Source: Faecalispora sporosphaeroides DSM 1294
GTDB lineage: Bacteria > Bacillota > Clostridia > Oscillospirales > Acutalibacteraceae
Assembly: GCA_000383295.1 (NCBI GenBank)
Contig: KB911066.1
Location: forward strand, 291,377-355,376
DNA length: 64,000 nt
Reading direction: 5' to 3'
The notes beneath the pieces were generated by a model. It was given only the letters and a program-made list of their open reading frames with translations. It did not search any database and was not told where the DNA came from. Positions 56,817 to 64,000 of the stretch are shown piece by piece. Within the stretch, counting starts at the first letter, position 1. Each line of letters begins with the position of its first letter. A program made the translations under genes and the position numbers.

Positions 56817-57125
56817 TGGGAAGCCTCCTCCCGAGTGATTCTGAAAGAAAGTATACCGTGTAAATTTGAAGAAGTTATGAAGGAAAAAGCAGCGGCTTTT
56901 GCCGTTACGCCGAACAGCCTTGCGCACTGAAATGCGGTTTTGCCTCCCGATTTGTCAAAATAAAAATGGCACGAATGGGGAATCGCCCGTCATCCATGCC
57001 ATATCCCAAATTTTTTTTGGCCCTGAAACAGCAACCGTCCGGAGCGCCTGCTGAAAGCGCTCCGGACGGTTCAAAAACGGATTGTATATTTTATAAGGGG
57101 ACAATTCTGCTTTGGAACAGCCGGT

Positions 57126-57683
57126 TCAGCCGTATTTTTCCTGCAGCTCCCGCAGCATTTGCAGGTAGGTCTCCTGCGTTTGGGTCTGCTGCGCGTTTTT
57201 CTCAAATTCCTGCACCCGCTCATCCACCGACTGCAGAACATCCTGCGCCAGATGCTTTTCCGCGTAGGTATAAACAATCTGGTTTTCTTTTTCGATATGG
57301 CGCTGCAGCAGATTGGCATAGCCGGCCGCCTCGGCCAGAATATTCAGCTTGTAAATGGTTTTCGGGTCGTCCCGGTACTGATTGAGCGCTGTTTCCAGAT
57401 TGGAAAGGTGCAGCCGCCCCAGGTCGTGCTCTACCAACATGCCGTGCTGAATCAGATTGACGCCGATTTGGCCCAGACGCTGCGTCATCTCCTGAAACAG
57501 AATCTGCTCCTCCTTGCCATGGTGGTGCTTGTCGGCATAGTTTCGGGCGAAAGCAAGCATCCTGCGAAAATCGCCGTCGTCCACTTTCTTTCCCTCCAGC
57601 ACACCGCAGCAGGCCTTCCTGATGACAGTCAGCAGCTCCAAAATATGATCGTGTTCCTCTACCATCAATTCAATGCTGTACAT
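57126..57683 (-). CDS. Hemerythrin-domain protein
   Basis: The 185-residue four-helix di-iron protein reads MYSIELMVEEHDHILELLTV, RRMLAFARNYADKHHHGKEE QILFQEM and GMLVEHDLGRLHL, with His/Glu ligands H-D-H, H-H-x-x-x-E-E and H-D of the hemerythrin fold. The tail (VDERVQEFEKNAQQTQTQET) is charged and helical. Likely binds O2 or NO, or takes part in repair of iron clusters. It is immediately downstream (5 bp) of the gene at 57688, so they form an operon. Upstream lies hcp. Confidence 0.9.
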   Translation of the reverse strand: MYSIELMVEEHDHILELLTVIRKACCGVLEGKKVDDGDFRRMLAFARNYADKHHHGKEEQILFQEMTQRLGQIGVNLIQHGMLVEHDLGRLHLSNLETALNQYRDDPKTIYKLNILAEAAGYANLLQRHIEKENQIVYTYAEKHLAQDVLQSVDERVQEFEKNAQQTQTQETYLQMLRELQEKYG

Positions 57684-57687
57684 TTCG

Positions 57688-58293
57688 TCATCCCTTTCCA
57701 ACTGTAAACCGTCCGTTTTCTCCGGCGGAAAAAGTCAGTCCGCTCCCGGAGAGCATCCCCTGTATCATTCTCGCGCGAAGCGCGTAATATACGGCCGCGT
57801 CGCCGCCGGCCTGCTCCCAAAATTCGTGATGCAGGCACTGGGTCTGCCGCCACGCGACATGATCCTCCTCCTGCTCCAGAACCTGATTGACATGGTCGCA
57901 GGGCATACCGTCCAAAAGGGTGTCGCCAAGGAGCCGGAACGCCCCTGCGGCGCTCGTCCCTTGCGGCACGGCATTGGCCTGCCCAAATCGGTAAGAAATC
58001 TCTTCCAGCGCAGAAAGCCGGGAGGCGTCCGCCTTTAAAAGCTCCGTAACGAGCACGGCGAAGCGCGCTTCCTCCGCATGGATTTTCTGCTGCAGCCACC
58101 CGTGAATATTCCCCTGGTCGATGCTCTCTTCCAGCGGGCGCAGATCGGCGGGGCCGCAGTCGGCATCCAGCTTTTCGGCAAAGGAGCCCCAGCCGTTTTG
58201 CTCCGCCGCATGCAGAATGCTTTGAATCCACTCCTCCTGAAACTGAATCTTATGATAAAGCCAATGGTGAATCGGGCCTAAAAAAGCGCTCAT
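57688..58293 (-). CDS. Hypothetical helical protein paired with hemerythrin
   Basis: A 201-residue protein: MSAFLGPIHHWLYHKIQFQE EWIQSILHAAEQNGW, with KIHAEEARFAVLVTELL, GMPCDHVNQVLEQEEDHVAW and CLHHEFWEQAGGDAAVYYAL RARMIQGML. It has many His/Glu pairs in predicted helices (H-H, H-x-E-E, E-E-D-H, H-H-E-F), suggesting a helical bundle with a metal centre, distantly hemerythrin-like. ATG 58291-58293 follows AGGAAAGGATACCGAT. Operon with the hemerythrin gene; role probably in O2/NO or iron chemistry. Confidence 0.75.
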   Translation of the reverse strand: MSAFLGPIHHWLYHKIQFQEEWIQSILHAAEQNGWGSFAEKLDADCGPADLRPLEESIDQGNIHGWLQQKIHAEEARFAVLVTELLKADASRLSALEEISYRFGQANAVPQGTSAAGAFRLLGDTLLDGMPCDHVNQVLEQEEDHVAWRQTQCLHHEFWEQAGGDAAVYYALRARMIQGMLSGSGLTFSAGENGRFTVGKG

Positions 58294-58378
58294 ATCGGTA
58301 TCCTTTCCTGAAAAAGAGGGCTGTGAACGACACACATATGCATCTTTCACGGCCCCCTCTGCTCTGTTTTATTTTAGA

Positions 58379-60229
58379 TTATCTCGCAACCCGCTGATTG
58401 AGCTGACCAAGCACCGCTTTCGGGTCAAGACCGTGCACCATGCAGGCCTCCGAAAGGGACTCCATCTGGGAAGAAGGGCAGCCCAGGCAGTGCATGCCGC
58501 ACTCCACCAGAACGGGGGCGGCGTCCGGATACTGCCGCAGGATTTCGCCGATCAGCATATCCTCGGTGATGGAGGGCTTGCTCGCCGCATCCTTGCCGAA
58601 AAACAGCTCCAGGTCGTCCTCTACGCTGCCGATTCCGGCAATGCCGAAGTTCTCAACCAGTACCTTTGCCACATTGGGAGAAAGGAAGGCGGGCAGCGTC
58701 GGGCCAAGGTGAATGTTCTTTACGCCGAGGTGCAGCAGCGCCAGCAAAACGATGACGGCTTTCTGCTCGTACCAGGCAATGTTGTATACGATCGGCAGGT
58801 CGTTGATATCGTCCAGGCCGAACACTTCCTTCAGCTTGAGCGCGATCACAGCCAGCGAGTAAGAGTCGTTGCACTGTCCGGCGTCGAGCACGCGGGGAAT
58901 GCCGCCGATATCGCCGAGGGCGAGCTTATTGTATTTGTATTTTGCGCAGCCCGCAGTCAAAATAACCGTGTCCTTCGGCAGTTCTCTGGCAAAATCGGTG
59001 TAGTAATTTCTCGATTTCGCACGGCCGTCACAGCCGGCCATGACCACAAACTTTTTGATCGCGCCGGACTTAACCGCATCAACCACGGCGTCTGCCAGAG
59101 CCAGCACCTGATTGTGCGCGAAGCCGCCGATGATCTCGCCGCGCTCGATCTCCGCGGGGGAGGCGCAGCGCTTTGCGTGCTCGATGATCTCAGAGAAATC
59201 CTTCTCATCGCCGATCTCGCCCGGGATATGCTTGCAGCCGGGGAAGCCTGCGGCGCCTGTGGTATAAAGGCGGTCCTTGTAGCTGGCCTTCGGCGGCACG
59301 ATGCAGTTGGTGGTCATCAGGATCGGGCCGTTGAAGCTCTCGAACTCTTCCTTCTGCTTCCACCATGCGTTGCCGTAGTTGCCGACAAAGTGGGAATATT
59401 TCTTGAACGCCGGGTAGTAATGGGCGGGCAGCATTTCGGAATGGGTATATACGTCCACGCCGGTGCCCTCGGTCTGCTTGAGCAGCATTTCCAAATCGCG
59501 CAAATCGTGACCGGAAACGAGAATGCCGGGGCGTGTGCCAACGCCGATATTCACCTTGGTTATCTCCGGGTTGCCGTAGGCGGAGGTGTTGGCCTCGTCC
59601 AGAAGCGCCATGCCCTTCACGCCGTACTCACCGGTTTGGAGCGTCAGAGCGATCAGGTCGTTCACCGTCAGGGAATCGTCGAGCGTTTTCGCCAGCGCGC
59701 TCTGCAGGAACGCGTCGACCTCTCCGTCGTCCTTCAGCAGCGCATTTGCGTGCTTGCTGTAAGCGGAAAGGCCCTTGAGGCCATAGGTGATCAGCTCGCG
59801 CAGGCTGCGCACATCCTCATCCTTTGTGGAAAGCACGCCCACCTCGGCCGCTTTTGCCTGAAAATCCGCACGGCTTGAAGAGGTCCAGCGCGCCGCCTCG
59901 GGCAGAGCCTCGGGGTGAGCGACCTGCTTGAGCAGATCCTGCTTGCGGAACAGCGTTTCAAAAACGCGGTCAATGATCGCGTCCTCATCAAAATTCGCGT
60001 TGGTGATCGTGGCAAACAGATTCAGCGTAATCAGGTGATTGGTCTCGGCGGAAATCTCCTTGCCCTCTGCCCGCAGCTGTGTGGTAACAGCGGACAGGCC
60101 CTTTGTCACATATACCAGCAGATCCTGCATGGCGGCAACCTCCGGATTTTTTCCGCAGACACCCATCTGCGTGCACCCGGTGCAGCCGGCAGTCTCCTGA
60201 CACTGATAGCAAAACATTTTATTTTCCAT
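58379..60229 (-). CDS. hcp: Hydroxylamine reductase/hybrid cluster protein with C-terminal DUF1858 extension
   Basis: Removes NO or hydroxylamine using a hybrid 4Fe-2O-2S cluster. The 616-residue protein has the N-terminal cluster cysteines at residues 7, 10, 16, 19 and 25, and hybrid-cluster ligands in [70 protein letters not shown] and [16 protein letters not shown]. After about residue 545 there is an extra domain [40 protein letters not shown], which is DUF1858-like. ATG 60227-60229 follows GGAGGATACTTTC. Upstream palindrome is placed for class II activation by a Crp/Fnr protein such as the one at 60446. Confidence 0.95.
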   Translation of the reverse strand: MENKMFCYQCQETAGCTGCTQMGVCGKNPEVAAMQDLLVYVTKGLSAVTTQLRAEGKEISAETNHLITLNLFATITNANFDEDAIIDRVFETLFRKQDLLKQVAHPEALPEAARWTSSSRADFQAKAAEVGVLSTKDEDVRSLRELITYGLKGLSAYSKHANALLKDDGEVDAFLQSALAKTLDDSLTVNDLIALTLQTGEYGVKGMALLDEANTSAYGNPEITKVNIGVGTRPGILVSGHDLRDLEMLLKQTEGTGVDVYTHSEMLPAHYYPAFKKYSHFVGNYGNAWWKQKEEFESFNGPILMTTNCIVPPKASYKDRLYTTGAAGFPGCKHIPGEIGDEKDFSEIIEHAKRCASPAEIERGEIIGGFAHNQVLALADAVVDAVKSGAIKKFVVMAGCDGRAKSRNYYTDFARELPKDTVILTAGCAKYKYNKLALGDIGGIPRVLDAGQCNDSYSLAVIALKLKEVFGLDDINDLPIVYNIAWYEQKAVIVLLALLHLGVKNIHLGPTLPAFLSPNVAKVLVENFGIAGIGSVEDDLELFFGKDAASKPSITEDMLIGEILRQYPDAAPVLVECGMHCLGCPSSQMESLSEACMVHGLDPKAVLGQLNQRVAR

Positions 60230-60283
60230 GAAAGTATCCTCCTTCATTTTTGCTCGGTGGCCTCGCAGCCTTTTGTTGTTCTC

Positions 60284-60329
60284 ATCATACCAGCCGAAAT
60301 TAAAAAAATCCGTAACACCGGTTACGGAT
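60284..60329 (-). promoter_or_regulatory. hcp promoter with Crp/Fnr-type operator at about -41.5
   Basis: Perfect dyad ATCCGTAAC (60308-60316), ACCG, GTTACGGAT (60321-60329). A -10 TATGAT (60284-60289 on the minus strand) would start transcription near 60277, putting the dyad centre (60318.5) at about -41.5, the classical activator position. No good -35 is present, as expected for an activated promoter. Confidence 0.7.
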
Positions 60330-60382
60330 TGGGAAAATTATCATCCAGTTTTTTGAAAAATTGATTTTGCGTGAAAATAGAA

Positions 60383-60415
60383 ATGTCTTCCCCTGCCGCA
60401 GGCGAGAGAAGACAT
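60383..60415 (-). terminator. Terminator of the first crp/fnr gene
   Basis: ATGTCTTC (60383-60390) with GAAGACAT (60408-60415) and an inner CCTGCCGCAGG-type pairing, followed on the minus strand by TTCTATTTTC. Confidence 0.55.
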
Positions 60416-60445
60416 AAACGGCCTATTCAAAATGAAATAACAATA

Positions 60446-61117
60446 TCAATTGTTTTGCAGTGCATCAAAATCGACAATTTGAATCTTTCGTTTTTCGATT
60501 TGGATGATTCCCTCCTCCTGCATCTTCATCAGCTCTCTGGATAAAGAGGGCCGCGCGGTGTTCATAAAATCGGCCAGCTCCTCCCGGTTCATTGAGAGCG
60601 TCACCCGGCCGTCGGGCGACGCATTTTGCAGCAGCACCTTCGCGATCTTCTGCCGGAGGGTAGCACACGATACGATTTGAAGCTTGCGGTTCAGGTAATA
60701 CGCCTTCTGCGCAAGAATCGACAGCATATTGGAAATCAGCTTTGTGTGGTAGCCGCAGTTTTCCCCGCAGGTGTTGTACAGAAAATCCCTTGGAATCTGC
60801 AAAATCTGCGCGGGAGCAACCGCCTGCGCATAGTGGTCGTATTCCTGCTTGTTCAAAAACAGAAATACCTCCCCAAACAATTCCCCGGGCTGCTCCAGCG
60901 TGGCCACAATACTGCGCTTCCCCGAGCTGGAATCGTTGCCTACAACGACCGCCCCCTCCAGCAGCACCAACAGCTTTCGGGGAACATCGTGCTGGCGGAA
61001 AATCATCTCGTCCTTTTCGTAGCGCACGATTTCCGACCGGCTGCATGTCAGGCAGTTTTCGATGTCGCTCTCCGACATTTCAAAAAACAGCGGGCTCTTT
61101 TTCATTTTTGAAATCAT
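60446..61117 (-). CDS. Crp/Fnr-family regulator (HcpR-like)
   Basis: The 223-residue regulator has a cyclic-nucleotide-binding-type sensor (FRQHDVPRKLLVLLEGAVVV, QPGELFGEVFLFLNKQEYDH) and a Crp HTH (LADFMNTARPSLSRELMKMQ EEGIIQIEKRK). Two Cys pairs (C-L-T-C near residue 19; T-C-G-E-N-C-G) could hold a heme or cluster, as in HcpR-type NO sensors. Located upstream of hcp in the same direction with a terminator between, so it probably activates hcp through the palindrome at 60308-60329. ATG follows GGAAGGGAATGAACT. Confidence 0.88.
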   Translation of the reverse strand: MISKMKKSPLFFEMSESDIENCLTCSRSEIVRYEKDEMIFRQHDVPRKLLVLLEGAVVVGNDSSSGKRSIVATLEQPGELFGEVFLFLNKQEYDHYAQAVAPAQILQIPRDFLYNTCGENCGYHTKLISNMLSILAQKAYYLNRKLQIVSCATLRQKIAKVLLQNASPDGRVTLSMNREELADFMNTARPSLSRELMKMQEEGIIQIEKRKIQIVDFDALQNN

Positions 61118-61246
61118 AGTTCATTCCCTTCCTACCGCAATGCCGTAAACCGGAAGACAGTGAAATCCTTCCTCCGCATTTCTATTGTACCATGGCCCCC
61201 GCACGAAGCAAAGAGATTCTTATTTCTAAAAATAAATTGAAATACA

Positions 61247-61275
61247 TTGCAGTCAAACACAAAATCAGATATCAT
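61247..61275 (+). promoter_or_regulatory. Promoter of the second crp/fnr gene
   Basis: TTGCAG (61247-61252), 17 bp, TATCAT (61270-61275), 18 bp before the start codon, leaving a very short leader. Confidence 0.5.
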
Positions 61276-61293
61276 CTAGGTGAAGGTGATAAC

Positions 61294-61980
61294 ATGACGC
61301 ATTTGACAGAACAACTGAAGAGCTTTTCCCTTTTTGAGGGAATGGTTCAGGAAAACATACAATCCGTCCTGCATTGCATTGGCTATACCGTTCGCACCTA
61401 CAACAAAGGGGAATTTATTTCTCTGACCAGCGAACAGGTGAAATGGGTTGGAATCCCGCTCACCGGCTCCGTACAAGTGCTCAAGGAAGATTTGTGGGGC
61501 GACAGGGTGATCCTGGCATCCATCTCGCAGGGCCAGGTGTTCGGCGAAACCTTTGCCTGCAGCCGGGACACCGTCTCGACCGTGTCGTTTCTTTCGGCGG
61601 AAACGTCGCAGATTCTGTTTCTGCCGTTCCACCAGCTTTTAACCTCCTGCGGCCGTTCCTGCGCGTTTCATCACAGGCTGATTGAAAACATGGTGACGCT
61701 GATTGCAGAAAAGAATTTTCAGCTCATGGAAAAAATCGAAATCATTTCCAAAAAGAGCCTGCGGGCAAAGATACTCACCTACCTGGGGCAGGAAGCCCGC
61801 CAAAATGGCAGCCTGCGGTTTGAAGCGCCGTTTGGGCGGGTGGCGCTCGCGGAATATCTGGGTGCGGACCGAAGCGCATTGACCCGCGAGCTGCACAGCA
61901 TGAAAGCGGACGGGCTGATCGAATTCCACAAAAACACGTTCACCCTTCTTCAGCCTCAGGCTGGGGGGTACGACGGCTAA
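61294..61980 (+). CDS. Crp/Fnr-family regulator, second copy
   Basis: The 228-residue protein has a sensor barrel (YNKGEFISLTSEQVKWVGIP LTGSVQVLKED, ISQGQVFGETFACSRDTVST) and a Crp HTH (FGRVALAEYLGADRSALTRE LHSMKADGLIEF). Cys residues in LLTSCGRSCAFHHRL could bind a cofactor, as in the first copy (C-G-x-x-C). It is divergent from the first crp gene and next to the flavodiiron-type genes, whose shared palindrome at 62769-62794 it may bind. ATG follows GGTGAAGGTGATAAC. Confidence 0.88.
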   Translation: MTHLTEQLKSFSLFEGMVQENIQSVLHCIGYTVRTYNKGEFISLTSEQVKWVGIPLTGSVQVLKEDLWGDRVILASISQGQVFGETFACSRDTVSTVSFLSAETSQILFLPFHQLLTSCGRSCAFHHRLIENMVTLIAEKNFQLMEKIEIISKKSLRAKILTYLGQEARQNGSLRFEAPFGRVALAEYLGADRSALTRELHSMKADGLIEFHKNTFTLLQPQAGGYDG

Positions 61981-62015
61981 CGGGCCATTTTAACCCGCCG
62001 TACATTTCGGAAGGG

Positions 62016-62717
62016 TCATCCCTTCCCGTTTTCTTCGTACAGCCTGCGCAGCTCCTGAACATTGTATTTTAAAATCAGCCCGTGTCCCGGGGCGATGATC
62101 TGAATAGGAAGCTTCGTTATCTCGAACACCACTTGTTTTTCTTCCGAAGAAGCGGGGCCGAACACCTTGGTGTAATACTCCTTTGCCGCCTCCAGCAGCC
62201 GGCCGGCCGGGTAATCGCGGTCAATCGGCGGCTCCGCCGCGGCATACTGCCCAAACAGGTCATTCGAGAACAAAATACGGGGCGCCTGCCAGAAGGTGAC
62301 CATGTTGTCGTCCCAGTGCAGGCCCGGCGTTTCAATAAAAGAAAAACGGTGCTCCCCCATTTCTATGGTGTCTCCGGTGTGAACAACCCGGTAATCCGCC
62401 GCAGGCAGCACCGCCGAAAGGCGTTTGCGGCAGTTCTCCGTACAATAAACCGGCACATTCGGATTTTTTTGAAGCACCGCAGGCAGCGCGCCGCTGTGAT
62501 CCTCCTCCGAGTGATTCATGATGACGGCGTCCAGCGGCTTTTCGTCAATCGCGTCTGCCAGCTCCTCCAGGAGCATGGGGGCAAAGCGCTCCGGCAAAGT
62601 ATCGATCAGAACATTCACCTTCCCGGTGATCAGGTAGGCCAGAAAAGAAAATTCCCTGTCCGGCTTGATAATTGTTTTTGCGATGGTACGGCATTGATTT
62701 GAAATGAGATATCTCAT
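62016..62717 (-). CDS. Flavodiiron-like protein lacking the flavodoxin domain
   Basis: The 233-residue protein matches only the metallo-beta-lactamase half of FprA/flavodiiron proteins: FLAYLITGKVNVLIDTLPER, the di-iron motif VIMNHSEEDHSGALPAVLQK (H-x-E-x-D-H), FIETPGLHWDDNMVTFW, ILFSNDLFGQYAAAEP and PIQIIAPGHGLILKYNVQEL. It ends where the flavodoxin domain would begin. A complete sister gene lies divergently at 62894. Di-iron ligands are present, so NO or O2 reduction may be possible with a separate electron donor. ATG follows AGGAGGTAAAAACA. Confidence 0.88.
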   Translation of the reverse strand: MRYLISNQCRTIAKTIIKPDREFSFLAYLITGKVNVLIDTLPERFAPMLLEELADAIDEKPLDAVIMNHSEEDHSGALPAVLQKNPNVPVYCTENCRKRLSAVLPAADYRVVHTGDTIEMGEHRFSFIETPGLHWDDNMVTFWQAPRILFSNDLFGQYAAAEPPIDRDYPAGRLLEAAKEYYTKVFGPASSEEKQVVFEITKLPIQIIAPGHGLILKYNVQELRRLYEENGKG

Positions 62718-62768
62718 TGTTTTTACCTCCTTATTCCTTTGGCATTATTCAAGCAGAAAAAATCCGTC

Positions 62769-62794
62769 AAAGATGTTGCGTGTGCAACATCTTT
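62769..62794. promoter_or_regulatory. Perfect palindrome between the divergent flavodiiron genes
   Basis: AAAGATGTTGC (62769-62779), GTGT, GCAACATCTTT (62784-62794). Arms of 11 bp; the core TGTTGC-N4-GCAACA has Crp/Fnr geometry. It can serve both divergent genes and is different from the hcp operator. Confidence 0.65.
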
Positions 62795-62893
62795 CAAAAA
62801 ATATCTCTTATATACTGTTTTTGATGGAAACAAGTGATACCCTGACCATTTTTCGGTAAACTAACGAAAGATAAATCGAACGGAGGTACTCCA

Positions 62894-64000
62894 ATGGGAA
62901 AGAAATTAACAGATAAAGTCAGCTGGGTCGGCAAGGTGGACTGGGAGCTTACCAGATTTCACGGGGATGAATATTCTACACACAGAGGGTCGTCCTACAA
63001 TTCTTATTTGATACGCGACCAGAAAACCGTGCTGATGGATACGGTGTGGCAGCCCTTTGACAAGGAGTTCGTCGCCCGCCTGAAGCAGGAGGTTGACCTG
63101 AACAGCATAGATTACATTGTGATGAACCACAACGAGGTCGACCACAGCGGCGCTTTGCCGGAGCTGATGCGTGAAATTCCGAATACGCCGATTTACTGCA
63201 CGGCCAACGGCGCAAAGATTTTGAAAGGCCACTACCATGAGGACTGGAACTTTGTGACCGTGAAAACCGGCGACACGCTCGAGATCGGAGACAGCAAGCT
63301 GATTTTTGTGGAAGCGCAGATGCTTCACTGGCCCGACACCATGTTCACCTATATGACGGGAGAAAACATTCTTTTCAGCAACGACGCCTTTGGGCAGCAC
63401 TACGCAACCGAGTCTTTGTATGACGACGTGGTGGATCAGGCGGAGCTGTTTGCCGAGGCTTTGAAATATTATGCCAATATTCTCACTCCGTTCAGCAAAT
63501 TCGTCACCAAAAAAATTCACGAGGTTTTGGGTCTGAACCTGCCGGTCAGCATGATCTGCCCGAGCCACGGCGTGATCTGGCGGTCTAACCCGACGGCGAT
63601 TGTGGAGCAGTACCTGAAATGGGCGGACGATTACGAGGAAAACCAGATCACGCTGGTATACGATACCATGTGGAACTCCACCCGCAAAATGGCGGAGGCC
63701 ATCGCGGCGGGCATCCGCGACACAGACCCCTCCATCACCGTTAAGCTGATGAACTCCGCAAAGGAAGATAAAAACGATATCGTTTCCGAGGTATTCCGAT
63801 CCAAGGCCATTTTGGTAGGCTCCTCGACCATCAACAACGGCTACCTGTTTTCCATCGGCGGCATGCTCGAGATGATCAAGGGGCTGAAGTTCAAAAACAA
63901 GCGTGCGGCGGCCTTCGGCAGCTACGGCTGGAGCGGCGAGGCAGTTAAGCAGATGACCGAAGAGCTGGAAAAGGGAGGCTTTCAAATCGTGAACAGCGGG
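62894..64000 (+). CDS. Flavodiiron protein (FprA type), 3' end beyond the window
   Basis: Reduces O2 or NO with a di-iron site and FMN. It reads [20 protein letters not shown], with di-iron motif [68 protein letters not shown], and then a flavodoxin domain [23 protein letters not shown] and [17 protein letters not shown] 62894-62896 follows CGGAGGTACTCCA. Only about 30-35 residues of the C terminus are missing. Belongs with Hcp, hemerythrin and the Crp/Fnr genes in an oxidative/nitrosative defence block. Confidence 0.95.
   Translation, partial: MGKKLTDKVSWVGKVDWELTRFHGDEYSTHRGSSYNSYLIRDQKTVLMDTVWQPFDKEFVARLKQEVDLNSIDYIVMNHNEVDHSGALPELMREIPNTPIYCTANGAKILKGHYHEDWNFVTVKTGDTLEIGDSKLIFVEAQMLHWPDTMFTYMTGENILFSNDAFGQHYATESLYDDVVDQAELFAEALKYYANILTPFSKFVTKKIHEVLGLNLPVSMICPSHGVIWRSNPTAIVEQYLKWADDYEENQITLVYDTMWNSTRKMAEAIAAGIRDTDPSITVKLMNSAKEDKNDIVSEVFRSKAILVGSSTINNGYLFSIGGMLEMIKGLKFKNKRAAAFGSYGWSGEAVKQMTEELEKGGFQIVNSG

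Noticed and set aside
58433-59878. 481-codon frame antisense to hcp
   Set aside because: Shadow of the Hcp coding sequence, no ribosome site or known motifs.
1-64000. CRISPR arrays, rRNA and tRNA genes
   Set aside because: No regularly spaced direct repeats and no rRNA-like stretches or tRNA T-loop patterns were found by eye; a tRNAscan/CRISPR search would be decisive.

Overview
The window looks like chromosomal DNA of a spore-forming, anaerobic, moderately GC-rich Clostridia member, most plausibly of the Oscillospiraceae/Ruminococcaceae type (my inference; nothing here names the species). Supporting genes are the sporulation operon spoIIAA-spoIIAB-sigF, mraZ-rsmH, hybrid-cluster protein, flavodiiron proteins, a MocR regulator and many Shine-Dalgarno-led operons. 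I saw no rRNA, tRNA or CRISPR array.

Layout. 1-1.2 kb: rsmH (cut by the window edge) and mraZ with a repeated MraZ operator. 1.2-5.5 kb: chemoreceptor and XRE gene lying between a degenerate copy of the sigF 3' end and the real sigF, then spoIIAB and spoIIAA behind a sigma-H-like promoter. 5.6-12.4 kb: folC, valS, a LURP-one-like gene and a large membrane protein. 12.9-15.8 kb: an HTH gene broken by one in-frame stop, a DUF3810 protein and a polysaccharide deacetylase. 16-24 kb: a MITE-like repeat, cysK, MocR, DegV, a flavin-binding protein, a short alkyltransferase and an MscS channel. 24-28 kb: a polar amino acid ABC transporter operon ending in a uroporphyrinogen-decarboxylase-like gene; its promoter region shares a 17-bp dyad with cysK. 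28-34 kb: SDR, LysR, aminotransferase, FAH-family hydrolase, DUF421/DUF4363. 34-41.5 kb: asnB, an MBL hydrolase, small proteins, an AraC/DUF1836/membrane-protein operon and an orphan OadG-like subunit. 42-44.4 kb: pcrA.

Main discovery, 44.57-50.74 kb. A gene for a 272-residue cysteine-containing protein, which I believe belongs to a clostridial spore-coat-like family, is split in two. Its first 33 codons lie at 44574-44672 and the remaining 239 codons at 50018-50734. Between them sits a 5345-bp element ending in a large serine recombinase whose stop codon is 15 bp from the right junction. Joining the halves at a shared GA dinucleotide restores the reading frame exactly. Joining the element ends gives a symmetric site with 8-bp inverted arms and that GA at its exact centre. 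This is the architecture of sigK skin-like intervening elements that are excised in the mother cell. The coat-like gene and two cargo genes have sigma-K-like -10 boxes, and the recombinase and its divergent small neighbour have sigma-E-like promoters. The recombinase appears to lack any ATG, GTG or TTG start upstream of its catalytic serine. Cargo includes a UppS paralogue, a cupin, an AbrB-type regulator and several small proteins.

51-64 kb: a two-component system; a metal or redox cluster (DUF2318 lipoprotein, 27-residue membrane peptide, HMA-TauE/SafE-cupredoxin fusion); a hemerythrin and a companion protein; then a nitrosative/oxidative stress block (Hcp, two Crp/Fnr regulators, an MBL-only flavodiiron relative and a flavodiiron protein cut by the window end) with two clear palindromic operators.
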